Positions 1-8,739 of a stretch of DNA of 64,000 bases are shown in pieces; within the stretch, counting starts at the first letter, position 1; each line of letters opens with the position of its first letter. The translations under genes and the position numbers were made by a program. Source of the stretch: Aurantibacter sp034110465 (GTDB taxonomy: Bacteria > Bacteroidota > Bacteroidia > Flavobacteriales > Flavobacteriaceae); NCBI GenBank assembly GCA_034110465.1, contig JAWUZD010000009.1:310001-374000 (forward strand). The letters run 5' to 3'. A model generated the notes under the pieces. That model worked only from the letters and a program-made list of their open reading frames with translations, was not told where the DNA came from and ran no database searches.

Positions 1-882
1 ATGGAGTTTGGAGAATTAAATTCGGTAACACAACATAAAGAATTTAAAGTATTTAACGATGCAGAATTAGTTGTTGGTATTGCAATTCCTGCAGGAAACG
101 CTTACACACGTAAAGAAATAGATAAATTAATTGATTGGGTAAAACGTCCACAAGTTGGTGCTTTAGGAATGATTTATTCGCGTTGTAACGACGATGGAAC
201 ATTCAAATCATCAGTAGATAAATTTTACGACCAAGACGATTTAGAAAAATGGGCTGAGGTTACAGGAGCAAAAGCTGGCGATTTAGTTGTTGTGCTTTCT
301 GGAGACACTAATAAAGTTAGAGCGCAATTAAGTGCTTTACGTATGGAAATTGCAGAACGTTTAGGATTAAGAGATCCAAAAGTATTTGCACCATTATGGG
401 TAATCGATTTTCCATTATTAGAGTTAGATGAAGAAACTGGACATTATCACGCTATGCATCATCCATTTACATCGCCAAAACCAGGACAAATAGAATTGTT
501 AGATACCAATCCAGGAGATGTTAAGGCTAATGCTTACGATTTAGTTTTAAACGGAAACGAAATTGGTGGTGGATCTATTCGTATTCACGATAAAGAAACG
601 CAAGCCATCATGTTAAAGCATTTAGGTTTTTCTGAAGAAGATGCAAAAGCACAATTTGGATTCTTAATGGACGCGTTTGAATATGGTGCGCCACCACATG
701 GAGGTTTAGCATTCGGATTAGATCGTTTAGTGTCTATTTTAGGCGGACAAGAAACCATTAGAGATTTTATTGCATTTCCAAAAAACAACTCTGGTAGAGA
801 TGTTATGATAGATGCACCAGCAAAATTAGATGCTGCACAAATGAAAGAGCTAAGCCTTAAATTAGATTTACAAAAAAAGTAA
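1..882 (+). CDS. aspS: Aspartyl-tRNA synthetase, 3' part (5' end outside window)
   Basis: Charges tRNA-Asp with aspartate in the cytoplasm. The 293 visible residues are the C-terminal half of a class II enzyme of about 580 residues. They hold the GAD insertion domain of bacterial AspRS (about residues 20-120) followed by the rest of the catalytic core, including the class II motif 3 region GLAFGLDRLV (about 235-244) and the FPKNNSGRD segment near 259-267. The first ATG in the window is therefore an internal methionine, and the anticodon-binding OB domain and motifs 1 and 2 lie upstream. The gene ends with TAA and is followed by an intrinsic terminator. Confidence 0.95.
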   Translation: MEFGELNSVTQHKEFKVFNDAELVVGIAIPAGNAYTRKEIDKLIDWVKRPQVGALGMIYSRCNDDGTFKSSVDKFYDQDDLEKWAEVTGAKAGDLVVVLSGDTNKVRAQLSALRMEIAERLGLRDPKVFAPLWVIDFPLLELDEETGHYHAMHHPFTSPKPGQIELLDTNPGDVKANAYDLVLNGNEIGGGSIRIHDKETQAIMLKHLGFSEEDAKAQFGFLMDAFEYGAPPHGGLAFGLDRLVSILGGQETIRDFIAFPKNNSGRDVMIDAPAKLDAAQMKELSLKLDLQKK

Positions 883-925
883 ATAAGTAAGATTTAGCGC
901 AGTTTAAATCGAACTACAAATTTAT

Positions 926-952
926 AAAAATCCTGCGTAAGCAGGATTTTTT
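926..952 (+). terminator. Intrinsic terminator after aspS
   Basis: A six-base GC-containing stem, TCCTGC (931-936) with GCAGGA (941-946), is closed over a GTAA loop, flanked by A and T runs and followed by T6. It sits 44 bases after the aspS stop. Confidence 0.8.
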
Positions 953-972
953 AGCATAAAACTAAAAATATA

Positions 973-1527
973 TTGAAACGAATTTTAAAAATTAGTGGTA
1001 TCATTTTGTTAATAGCCTTAAGCGTCTTTTTAGCTTATGGTTACTACGCGTATAGTGCTTATAAAGAAGCATTTGATACAGAAAATAAACCTTACAAGCG
1101 CATAATTGGTTACATAGACCAAGATAAAGCGCTATTGAACACAGAATATAAGTTGTGCGATAAAGGTTTTATTCAAAGAACTTATAACGGTGCAGGTTTA
1201 GATGCTTATGCTATTAATAAAAAAGAGTTTAGAGATCAATTAAATACGACTTTTAAAACTACAGATTACAATGATTCTGGTTATTTGAATTATCGTTTTT
1301 TAGTGAATTGTGAAGGTAATGCTGGTTGGTTCGAGATTATAGAAATGAATTTAGATTTAGAAGAACAAAAATTAAATCCTAAATTAGTAAATCAACTTTT
1401 AGAATTTACGTCTAATTCTAAGCATTGGAATATTTTAACTTACACTCAAGATAATACACCATACAATTATTATATGTATGTTTCTTATAGAATAGAAAAT
1501 GGAAAAATTACAGAAATTATCCCTTAG
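973..1527 (+). CDS. Membrane-anchored hypothetical protein
   Basis: I do not recognise this 184-residue protein. It begins at a TTG codon with MKRILKISG, followed by one hydrophobic segment (about residues 7-27). That suggests a signal anchor with the remaining 155 residues outside the cytoplasmic membrane. The body is hydrophilic and rich in Tyr, Asn and Lys, with two cysteines (in KLCDKGF and NCEGNAG) that could form a disulfide. No in-frame ATG lies just upstream, and the hydrophobic start makes TTG plausible. Its 3' end overlaps the start of the next gene by 29 bases, so the two are probably co-transcribed and translationally coupled. Confidence 0.6.
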   Translation: MKRILKISGIILLIALSVFLAYGYYAYSAYKEAFDTENKPYKRIIGYIDQDKALLNTEYKLCDKGFIQRTYNGAGLDAYAINKKEFRDQLNTTFKTTDYNDSGYLNYRFLVNCEGNAGWFEIIEMNLDLEEQKLNPKLVNQLLEFTSNSKHWNILTYTQDNTPYNYYMYVSYRIENGKITEIIP

Positions 1528-2326
1528 TCTGTTTTTAATTTTAATGTTGTTTTCGTGTGGTTCAGAAACATCAAAATCATTAAAAGAAAAACAAGATTTA
1601 GCTAGAGTTACTTATAAAGCAGCAATTCAGTTTAGGCAAGGTTCTACGCCTTTTCAAAATGGAATAGCAGAAGCTGTAAGTCTTGATTCAACATATCAGG
1701 AAGCTGTTTACGAGTTGTCTGTTGCCGATTTAAAACGAGGATTGCCACATAGATGGTTACCACAATATAATAAAGCTGTGAAATTAGATTCTGCTCAAAG
1801 AATTCCTTGGCGTGGTTATTTATATTTATGGTTTTATAGAGATTACAAAAAAGCGATTACAGATTTTGACGCATCCGATATATTAACACCATATGTAGAT
1901 TACCCACAAGGTCATAGTGTAGATTATTGGCGTGGTGTTGCTTATCTTGGGCTAAAGGATTATAAAATGTCAAATTTTTATCTTGAAAAAGATATTCAAA
2001 GAGAAATAGAAGCGTCAGGTGAAGATTATGTGGAAAGCACAGCTTTTCTATATAATGGAATTTCGTATTTTGAAAATGAACAATTCGATAAAGCTCTAAT
2101 TAATTTTGATAAGGTTTTAAAGTATTCTAATAATTCAAGTTCAGATGCTAAATATTATAAAGCTTCAATTTCTTTTAAACAAAATAAAATAGAGAAAGCA
2201 AGAAAAGAAATTGAGGCTGCTATTTTAGATTTTGAAAACGGTTATTACAACCAAAGAGGTTATGTAGAAACGCTAAGACAGCTCTATAGCCAAGATTTTA
2301 ATCTATTAAAAACGACGATTAACTAA
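1499..2326 (+). CDS. TPR-repeat lipoprotein
   Basis: A 275-residue predicted lipoprotein. The N-terminus has a short hydrophobic signal and a lipobox LFSC, with the lipidated cysteine at residue 20. The rest is alpha-helical and resembles tetratricopeptide repeats, for example the repeats around KAITDFDASDIL, and FDKALINFDKVLKYS followed by DAKYYKASISFKQNK. TPR lipoproteins of this kind usually act as scaffolds in the Bacteroidota envelope, but no partner can be named. The start overlaps the preceding gene by 29 bases in another frame, and the ClC gene begins 2 bases after its stop, so three genes form a tight cluster. Confidence 0.75.
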   Translation: MEKLQKLSLSLFLILMLFSCGSETSKSLKEKQDLARVTYKAAIQFRQGSTPFQNGIAEAVSLDSTYQEAVYELSVADLKRGLPHRWLPQYNKAVKLDSAQRIPWRGYLYLWFYRDYKKAITDFDASDILTPYVDYPQGHSVDYWRGVAYLGLKDYKMSNFYLEKDIQREIEASGEDYVESTAFLYNGISYFENEQFDKALINFDKVLKYSNNSSSDAKYYKASISFKQNKIEKARKEIEAAILDFENGYYNQRGYVETLRQLYSQDFNLLKTTIN

Positions 2327-2327
2327 A

Positions 2328-4103
2328 ATGCCAAAACCAACGCTATTAAAACGTTTCTTGATTTGGAAATATAAACATATTTCCGAAAAGAATTTTACGT
2401 TTATTTTAGCTGGATTAGTAGGTTTTTTAGCTGGATTGGCAGCTGTAACACTTAGAAATGTTACTTTTTATATTGAATCGCTTTTAGAGTTGTTAAGGAT
2501 TCTAACGACAAATCAATGGTATTTTGTTTTACCAACAATTGGCTTGTTACTTGTGTATTGGTTTGTGAAATATGTAACTAAAAAACCTATTTCTCACGCA
2601 ATACCTTCAATTTTACATAAGCTGTCAAGACGTAGCGGTATTATTGAGCGTTCTAAAATTTATATTCCATTAATTGCAGCGCCTTTAACCGTTGGTTTTG
2701 GTGGTTCGGTTGGATTACTTGGCCCAGCAATAGCTTCTGGTTCTGCAATAAGTTCTAATTTAGGACGCTTATTTCATGTTAACCAAAAAACAAGAACTTT
2801 ACTTATTGGTTGTGCTGCTGCAGGTGCTATTTCGTCTATATTTAAATCGCCCGTTGCAGCTATTATTTTTGCGATAGAAGTATTTAGTTTGGACTTAACA
2901 TTTGCCTCATTATTACCTTTGTTAATAGCATCTGTTTCATCGGTTTTAACATCGTATTTCTTTTTAGGGGATGATTTATTATTCGATTTCAAATCATCAG
3001 ATAAATTTCAAATAAACGACACCTTGTTTTATGTGGTTTTAGGTGTAGGAACCGGAATAGCATCGATCTATTTTACTAAGATGTATTTTTTCATTTTAAA
3101 ACAATTTGAAGTTTTTAAAACCGCTTTTCAGAAACTGCTAGTTGGTGGATTAGCCATTGGTGTTATGCTTTATTTTATTCCACCTTTATATGGTGAAGGA
3201 TTTGGTTTTATAAATAATCTCTTAGCAGGAAATCATTTAAAAGCATTAGGAGCAACGCCTTTTGATGCCTATACAGACCAAATATGGATTGTAATTGCAC
3301 TATTAATTGGAATAACTGTTTTTAAAGCCATTGCGATGACGACTACGTTTGCGGCTGGTGGCGTTGGAGGGATTTTTATTCCAACTATGGTTATGGGTAG
3401 TGCTTTAGGGAATGTTATGGCTAAAATCATTAATCAGTTAGGCTTTAATGTTTCTGAAACCAATTTTACTCTAATTGGTATGGCAGGATTAATTGCAGGC
3501 GTTTTACATGCGCCATTAACTGCAATGTTTTTAATTGCTGAAATTTCTGGAGGTTATGAATTGTTTATTCCGCTTATGATAGCCGTTAGTGTGTCTTTCA
3601 TTATAAAAAAGAATGCTATAGATTTTACTATTTACACCAAGGAATTAGCACAAAAAGGTCAGTTGTTAACACATGATAAAGATCAAAGTGTTTTAACCTT
3701 AATGAATTTAGGTAATATTGTTGAAACCAATTTTGTAATCCTTAAACCAGAAATGAGTTTAGGCGATATGTTACATAATGGTGTATCTAAATCGGCAAGA
3801 AATATATTCCCCGTAACTAATAAAGACAATGCTTTGGTTGGAATTATTATGTTAGATGATGTAAGAAGTATTATGTTTGATCAGAAATTATATGATACTA
3901 TTACGGTTTCCGATTTAATGCATAATCCACCAGAAGTAATTGATTTTAATAAAGACGACATGAAAGTGGTTATGGATAAATTTCAGGATTCAAGCGCATG
4001 GAATTTACCTGTAGTAAAAGATGATGTTTATATGGGATTTGTATCTAAATCTAAATTATTAACCGCTTATAGAAGGCAATTAATTAATTTTACAAAAAAC
4101 TAA
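2328..4103 (+). CDS. ClC-family chloride channel with tandem CBS domains
   Basis: A 591-residue inner-membrane protein: ClC fold (about residues 20-440) with many hydrophobic helices, then two cytoplasmic CBS domains (about 455-580). Signature loops are recognisable: the filter loop GGSVGLLGPA (125-134) and GGVGGIFIP near 342. The position of the external gating glutamate (GREGP in EcClC) is Leu131 here (GLLGP). The internal proton glutamate region reads AIEVF where EcClC has IIEEM. In characterised ClCs, loss of these glutamates goes with passive channel behaviour rather than Cl-/H+ exchange, so this is more likely a channel. It starts 2 bases after the TPR lipoprotein stop. Confidence 0.9.
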   Translation: MPKPTLLKRFLIWKYKHISEKNFTFILAGLVGFLAGLAAVTLRNVTFYIESLLELLRILTTNQWYFVLPTIGLLLVYWFVKYVTKKPISHAIPSILHKLSRRSGIIERSKIYIPLIAAPLTVGFGGSVGLLGPAIASGSAISSNLGRLFHVNQKTRTLLIGCAAAGAISSIFKSPVAAIIFAIEVFSLDLTFASLLPLLIASVSSVLTSYFFLGDDLLFDFKSSDKFQINDTLFYVVLGVGTGIASIYFTKMYFFILKQFEVFKTAFQKLLVGGLAIGVMLYFIPPLYGEGFGFINNLLAGNHLKALGATPFDAYTDQIWIVIALLIGITVFKAIAMTTTFAAGGVGGIFIPTMVMGSALGNVMAKIINQLGFNVSETNFTLIGMAGLIAGVLHAPLTAMFLIAEISGGYELFIPLMIAVSVSFIIKKNAIDFTIYTKELAQKGQLLTHDKDQSVLTLMNLGNIVETNFVILKPEMSLGDMLHNGVSKSARNIFPVTNKDNALVGIIMLDDVRSIMFDQKLYDTITVSDLMHNPPEVIDFNKDDMKVVMDKFQDSSAWNLPVVKDDVYMGFVSKSKLLTAYRRQLINFTKN

Positions 4104-4121
4104 CACTAAAAAAGATTAAAG

Positions 4122-4352
4122 ATGAAATATATTTTATGGCTTGTTTTTTTAGCCGCGTTAGTAAGTATTGTTTTAGGATTTGTATTAAATGTAAGTTATA
4201 CCGAAAAATTAATAGGTTTTGGGACTTGTGGATTATTCTTATTATGGATTCCTTTATTTATTTATCATAATTGGAAAGGTAAAGATCCAAGAGATTATAT
4301 GTTAACTCATAAGAATTTGGAGGCTATGAAAAATAGCCAAAAGAGGAAGTAG
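4122..4352 (+). CDS. Small two-helix membrane protein
   Basis: A 76-residue protein with two hydrophobic segments (about residues 3-22 and 31-49) and a basic tail ending NSQKRK. The sequence HNWKGKDPRDYMLT after the second helix is distinctive. Small proteins of this type are common in Flavobacteriaceae, but I know no function. It follows the ClC gene by 18 bases and is probably in the same transcript. The stop is TAG. Confidence 0.65.
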   Translation: MKYILWLVFLAALVSIVLGFVLNVSYTEKLIGFGTCGLFLLWIPLFIYHNWKGKDPRDYMLTHKNLEAMKNSQKRK

Positions 4353-4355
4353 ATT

Positions 4356-4386
4356 TTTTGTCATACTGCGCTCCGACGCAGTATCT
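4356..4386. repeat. Dispersed intergenic hairpin, copy A
   Basis: An 8-bp inverted repeat ATACTGCG (4363-4370) and CGCAGTAT (4377-4384) around a six-base loop. It is preceded by TTTTGTC and lies between convergent genes. Copy B at 24426-24456 has the same arms and flanks, with a different loop apart from its first C. There is no T-run, so it is not a classical terminator on the + strand. Confidence 0.7.
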
Positions 4387-4452
4387 ATAACACTATTGTT
4401 TTAAGGTCAGTTAATAGCACGTCTGTTAGTTTGATTATAGTAAAGTACTGCT

Positions 4453-4902
4453 CTAATTCAAATTACGCTTCTCAATAAAAAAGCGTTTCATTAAATCTGC
4501 AGCTTCCGTTTCTAAAACGCCACCAACTATTTCGGTTTTAGGATGTAGTTTTGTGCCTAAAGTACCACAACCACGCTCAAAATCTGTGGCGCCAAAAACA
4601 ATTTTAGAAATCTGACTCCAATACAAAGCGCCAGCACACATTTGGCAAGGTTCTAAAGTAACATAAAGTGTGCAATTATGTAAATATTTACCACCAATAT
4701 AAGAAGACGCTGAGGTTATGGCTTGCATTTCTGCATGCGCCGTAACATCTGTTAACTGTTCGGTTAAATTATGACCTCTAGCTATAATTTGATTGTTTGC
4801 AACTATAATTGCGCCAACAGGAATTTCGCCTTTATCGAAAGCATCTTGTGCTTCTTGTAAGGCTTTTTTCATAAAATAAGTATCGTCGTAGGGATTAATC
4901 AT
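4453..4902 (-). CDS. tadA: Nucleoside deaminase, TadA-type
   Basis: A 149-residue zinc-dependent deaminase of the CDA superfamily. The zinc and proton-shuttle motif HAE is at residues 56-58 and the second zinc motif PCQMC at 85-89. GEIPVGAIIV near residue 25 is typical of tRNA adenosine deaminase TadA, which makes inosine at the wobble position of tRNA-Arg. Length and motifs fit TadA better than free-base guanine deaminase, although that family is close. Its start lies 4 bases after the stop of the upstream retropepsin-like gene on the same strand. Confidence 0.85.
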   Translation of the reverse strand: MINPYDDTYFMKKALQEAQDAFDKGEIPVGAIIVANNQIIARGHNLTEQLTDVTAHAEMQAITSASSYIGGKYLHNCTLYVTLEPCQMCAGALYWSQISKIVFGATDFERGCGTLGTKLHPKTEIVGGVLETEAADLMKRFFIEKRNLN

Positions 4903-4906
4903 AGCG

Positions 4907-5356
4907 CTATTTTTTCAACTTTAAATATAAATACTTTTTGTTGTAATCTATAATAGCTTTTCCTTTTTTTAGGATATCTGCACCAATAATTCCGTTTACA
5001 GGTTCGGAATTATGATTTATTAAAGCTGTGTTTACGTGAGTTAGATCAAACAAAACCAAATTAAGTTTATCGAATTGCCACTTTCCTATTTTAATATAAT
5101 TTTTTGTTGAACTTTGCGTAATCATATCTGTGGCTCCAGCTCCTGCAGCTTTAACTTTAGAGTCTTTTGCTTTTAGTTTAAATGTGTTGATGTCTGAAAA
5201 ACCAACACAAGAATTTGAGGCACCAGTATCCAAGATAAACAAGCCTTTTATTCCATTTAATATGGCTTTAATCTCAAAATGATTGGTTTTAGTTAGCTTT
5301 AGTTTAATGCTTACATAACCTTGGCTTTCTAAAAGTGTTTTAAGTGTTTGATCCAT
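4907..5356 (-). CDS. Retropepsin-like aspartic protease
   Basis: A 149-residue protein with the active-site motif LDTGAS at residues 42-47 (Asp43) and a second conserved hydrophobic-Gly element NGIIGADIL near residue 122. This is the single-domain layout of clan AA proteases, which dimerise to form the active site. There is no signal peptide or membrane segment, so it is probably cytoplasmic. It lies upstream of tadA with a 4-base gap. The substrate is unknown. Confidence 0.8.
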   Translation of the reverse strand: MDQTLKTLLESQGYVSIKLKLTKTNHFEIKAILNGIKGLFILDTGASNSCVGFSDINTFKLKAKDSKVKAAGAGATDMITQSSTKNYIKIGKWQFDKLNLVLFDLTHVNTALINHNSEPVNGIIGADILKKGKAIIDYNKKYLYLKLKK

Positions 5357-5444
5357 TAACTTATAAAAATCTATCTATACAAAGTTACAGTTCTAATTTA
5401 CGTTAAAGTGTTAAGAAACCATATTCTTTTTTTATTTTTACCAG

Positions 5445-6212
5445 ATGATTATTACCGATACACATACACATTTATATAGCGAATCTTTTGACGAAGATCG
5501 CACAGAAATGATGCAACGCGCCTTAGATTCTGGCGTAACACGTTTGTTTGTTCCTGCAATAGACTCTACATACACCAACGAAATGTTGGAGTTAGGGAAA
5601 GATTATCCTGAAAACGTTTTTTTAATGATGGGCTTGCATCCAACACACGTGAAAGAGAATTATTTAGTCGAGTTAAGTCACGTAAAAGAACAACTTGCAG
5701 CACATAAATTTTATGCAATTGGCGAAATAGGTATTGATTTATATTGGGATAAAACGACTTTAGGTATTCAGCAAGATGCGTTTAGACAGCAAATTCAATT
5801 AGCAAAAAAATATAAGTTGCCTATTGTAATTCATTGTAGAGATGCTTTTGATGAGGTTTTTGAAGTTTTAGAAGAAGAAAAATCAGAGGATTTGTTTGGG
5901 ATATTTCATTGTTTTACAGGAAGTATTGAGCAAGCACATCAAGCTATTTCTTATAATATGAAACTCGGAATTGGCGGTGTAGTGACTTTTAAAAATGGTA
6001 AAATTGATCAGTTTTTAAATCAAATAGACTTAAAACATATTGTTTTGGAAACCGACGCACCATATTTAGCACCAAAACCATTTAGAGGAAAGCGAAACGA
6101 AAGCAGTTATATATTAAAAGTGATTGAAAAGTTAGCTGAAGTATATCGTGTTTCGGAAGAAAAAATTGCGAATATTACTACAGAGAATTCTAAAGCAATT
6201 TTTGGAATTTAG
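5445..6212 (+). CDS. TatD family metal-dependent hydrolase
   Basis: A 255-residue TIM-barrel metallohydrolase of the TatD/YcfH/YabD type, which acts as a DNase or exonuclease in characterised members. Metal-binding motifs are in order: DTHTH near residue 5, the GEIGID glutamate near 96, IVIHCRD near 128, FHCFTGS near 155 and ETDAPYL near 203. Length is normal for the family. It is divergent from the tadA pair and 77 bases upstream of the asparaginase gene, with which it may share a transcript. Confidence 0.9.
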   Translation: MIITDTHTHLYSESFDEDRTEMMQRALDSGVTRLFVPAIDSTYTNEMLELGKDYPENVFLMMGLHPTHVKENYLVELSHVKEQLAAHKFYAIGEIGIDLYWDKTTLGIQQDAFRQQIQLAKKYKLPIVIHCRDAFDEVFEVLEEEKSEDLFGIFHCFTGSIEQAHQAISYNMKLGIGGVVTFKNGKIDQFLNQIDLKHIVLETDAPYLAPKPFRGKRNESSYILKVIEKLAEVYRVSEEKIANITTENSKAIFGI

Positions 6213-6289
6213 TAAGAGTAAAAAAGGTTAGCCTAAAATTTAAGTAAGAATTCTATAGTAGAATACTAGAAACCAAAAATAAATTATAA

Positions 6290-7321
6290 ATGATGAAACC
6301 AAAAATACTTTTAATATATACTGGTGGAACTATTGGAATGATTAAAAATACTGAAACAGGAGCTCTACGAGCTTTTGATTTTGATAATTTATTACTTAGA
6401 ATTCCTGAATTAAAATTATTAGAATGTGATATTGAAACAATTTCTTTTAAAGAACCTATAGATTCTAGCAATATGAATCCACAGTTTTGGATTGAAATGG
6501 CAGAAGTTGTAGAGTCTAACTATACTGAATTTGATGGATTTGTAATTCTTCACGGTAGCGATACAATGAGTTACACAGCATCAGCTTTAAGTTTTATGTT
6601 AGAAAATTTAGCTAAGCCGGTTATTTTAACAGGTTCTCAGTTGCCAATTGGGGATTTACGAACAGATGCAAAAGAGAATTTAATTACATCTATTCAAGTT
6701 GCAGCACTTCAACATAAAGGTTTGCCGGTTATAAAAGAAGTTGGTTTATATTTTGAATACAAATTATATAGAGGAAATAGAACTACAAAAATTAATGCAG
6801 AACATTTTGAAGCATTTGCAAGTTTAAATTATCCAGAGCTTGCAGAATCTGGGGTTTATTTAAAAATTAACAAAGAATATTTGTTGAAAAAACCTAAAGC
6901 TAATAAAGCCTTTACAGTACATAAATCCTTAGAATCTAATATTGCGTTAATAAAGTTGTTCCCTGGAATATCTAAAACTATTTTAGAAAGTATGTTTAAT
7001 GCTTCTGGGCTAAAAGGTGTTATTATTGAAACTTATGGAGCGGGAAACTGTACAACAGAACCTTGGTTTTTAGAGCTTTTAATAAAAACAGCAAGACAAG
7101 ATATTCCTATAGTAAATGTTACTCAATGCTCAGGCGGAAGTGTTTCTATGGGGCAATACGAAACGAGTCAGAAACTAAAAAAAATAGGTTTAATATCTGG
7201 AAAAGACTTAACTACAGAAGCAGCACTCTGTAAATTAATGTATTTGTTGCCAAAACAATTATCTCCAAAGAAATTTAAAAATGCTTTCGAAAAAGATTTA
7301 AGAGGTGAAATGACTTCATAA
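6290..7321 (+). CDS. ansA: Type I L-asparaginase (cytoplasmic)
   Basis: Hydrolyses L-asparagine to aspartate and ammonia. The 343-residue protein has the two catalytic threonine motifs of the family: YTGGTIGM (residues 10-17) and HGSDTMSYTAS (88-98). There is no signal peptide, which fits the cytoplasmic type I enzyme. ATG codons at 6290 and 6293 are both possible starts. It precedes the ExbB/ExbD cluster by 184 bases. Confidence 0.9.
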   Translation: MMKPKILLIYTGGTIGMIKNTETGALRAFDFDNLLLRIPELKLLECDIETISFKEPIDSSNMNPQFWIEMAEVVESNYTEFDGFVILHGSDTMSYTASALSFMLENLAKPVILTGSQLPIGDLRTDAKENLITSIQVAALQHKGLPVIKEVGLYFEYKLYRGNRTTKINAEHFEAFASLNYPELAESGVYLKINKEYLLKKPKANKAFTVHKSLESNIALIKLFPGISKTILESMFNASGLKGVIIETYGAGNCTTEPWFLELLIKTARQDIPIVNVTQCSGGSVSMGQYETSQKLKKIGLISGKDLTTEAALCKLMYLLPKQLSPKKFKNAFEKDLRGEMTS

Positions 7322-7505
7322 TTAAATAGTTATGACGTTTTAAAAAAGGTTTTGGTATAGTTTATGTGGCTTTGTTAGAAACTTTTAAACCAAAAAAAAT
7401 AGTTTTTAACATCAAAAAAATAGGTAATTTCACTTTTAAAGACATTTTTTTTATATATTTATCACTTTAAAAAACAAAATTTAAGAACAATTTAATATCA
7501 AAACA

Positions 7506-8270
7506 ATGAAAAGATTTTTTTCAATTTTAGCTATTACATTAATGATGGCATTAGGATCAACAGTTAATGCAACTGCTTCTACAACTGTAACTACTACTGT
7601 TGCAACAATTCAACAAGCTGAAGAACCAGCTGCAGAAGAATTGACATTTCACCAAGAACTTAAAAAACGTTTTATTGAAGGTGGACCAGGATTTATGGGG
7701 ATTGTATTGTTATGTTTAATTCTAGGTTTAGCAATTGCTATTGAGAGAATTATCTTTTTAAATTTATCTACTACAAATTCAAAGAAATTAGTACAAGATG
7801 TAGAAGATGCTTTACAATCTGGAGGATTAGAAGCTGCTAAAACTGTTTGTAGAGATACAAAAGGTCCAGTTGCATCTATATTCTACCAAGGATTAGATAG
7901 AGCAGATGGAGACTTAGAGTCTGCTGAAAAAGCTGTTGTGGCTTATGGAGGTGTACAAATGGGACAATTAGAGAAGAATATTTCTTGGATTTCTTTATTT
8001 ATTTCATTAGCACCAATGTTAGGGTTTATGGGAACTGTAATAGGTATGATTCAAGCATTCGATAAAATTGAAGCTGCCGGAGATATGAATCCATCGTTAG
8101 TTGCTGGAGGTATTAAAGTAGCCTTATTAACAACTGTATTTGGATTAGTTGTAGCAATTATATTACAAGTTTTTTACAACTATATTATTGCTAAGATAGA
8201 TAGCATCGTTAACGATATGGAAGATTCTTCTATTACGTTAATTGATATGTTATCTAAGCACAAAAAATAA
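7506..8270 (+). CDS. exbB: MotA/TolQ/ExbB proton channel family protein
   Basis: The proton-conducting subunit of an ExbB-ExbD energiser, which couples the proton motive force to outer-membrane or envelope work. The 254 residues carry an apparent N-terminal signal segment ending near residue 23. A short acidic stretch and a first transmembrane helix follow (about 58-80), then a long cytoplasmic loop and two conserved helices (about 158-182 and 203-228), including the SLAPMLGFMGTVIGMIQAF motif typical of ExbB/TolQ. The N-terminal extension is common in Bacteroidota homologues. It is the first gene of a five-gene cluster with two ExbD-like genes. Confidence 0.9.
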   Translation: MKRFFSILAITLMMALGSTVNATASTTVTTTVATIQQAEEPAAEELTFHQELKKRFIEGGPGFMGIVLLCLILGLAIAIERIIFLNLSTTNSKKLVQDVEDALQSGGLEAAKTVCRDTKGPVASIFYQGLDRADGDLESAEKAVVAYGGVQMGQLEKNISWISLFISLAPMLGFMGTVIGMIQAFDKIEAAGDMNPSLVAGGIKVALLTTVFGLVVAIILQVFYNYIIAKIDSIVNDMEDSSITLIDMLSKHKK

Positions 8271-8296
8271 TAAATACTCACTCATAAATATATATT

Positions 8297-8737
8297 ATGA
8301 ACACACAAAAAATAACAACCTTGATTGCAGCCTTAGTAGGAGTGATAGCTATCATTTTCTTAGGTTTGATTATGAGTGCTGGAGACGAAGCTGTGAAAGC
8401 AGGTGAAGCTAACGGTTCTGTAGAGGCATTCATGTATATAGCTTATATAGTATTAGCTTTAATTTTGGCTTTTGTTCTTGTTTTTACATTTAAAAACTTA
8501 TTTACAAATGCTTCAGGTTTAAAAAATACTTTAATAGGAATTGGCGCATTTGTAGCTGTTTTAGTTATTGCTTATGCAGTATCTACAGGAGATGCAACGG
8601 AATATAAGTACAACGGGGAACTTGCTACTTCAGGAGAGTCTACAATGGCTGGAGCTGGATTAGTTGCTTTTTATCTTTTGATGATAGCTTCTATTGGTGC
8701 TTTAATATTTGGTAGCGTTAAAAAAATGATTAAATAA
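8297..8737 (+). CDS. Small integral membrane protein of the ExbBD cluster
   Basis: A 146-residue protein with about four hydrophobic segments (roughly residues 7-27, 46-68, 78-97 and 119-140) joined by short polar loops. I recognise no named domain. It sits between exbB and the first exbD gene with gaps of 26 and 2 bases, which implies co-translation. It may be an accessory subunit of the motor complex, but that is inference from position only. Confidence 0.7.
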   Translation: MNTQKITTLIAALVGVIAIIFLGLIMSAGDEAVKAGEANGSVEAFMYIAYIVLALILAFVLVFTFKNLFTNASGLKNTLIGIGAFVAVLVIAYAVSTGDATEYKYNGELATSGESTMAGAGLVAFYLLMIASIGALIFGSVKKMIK

Positions 8738-8739
8738 TT

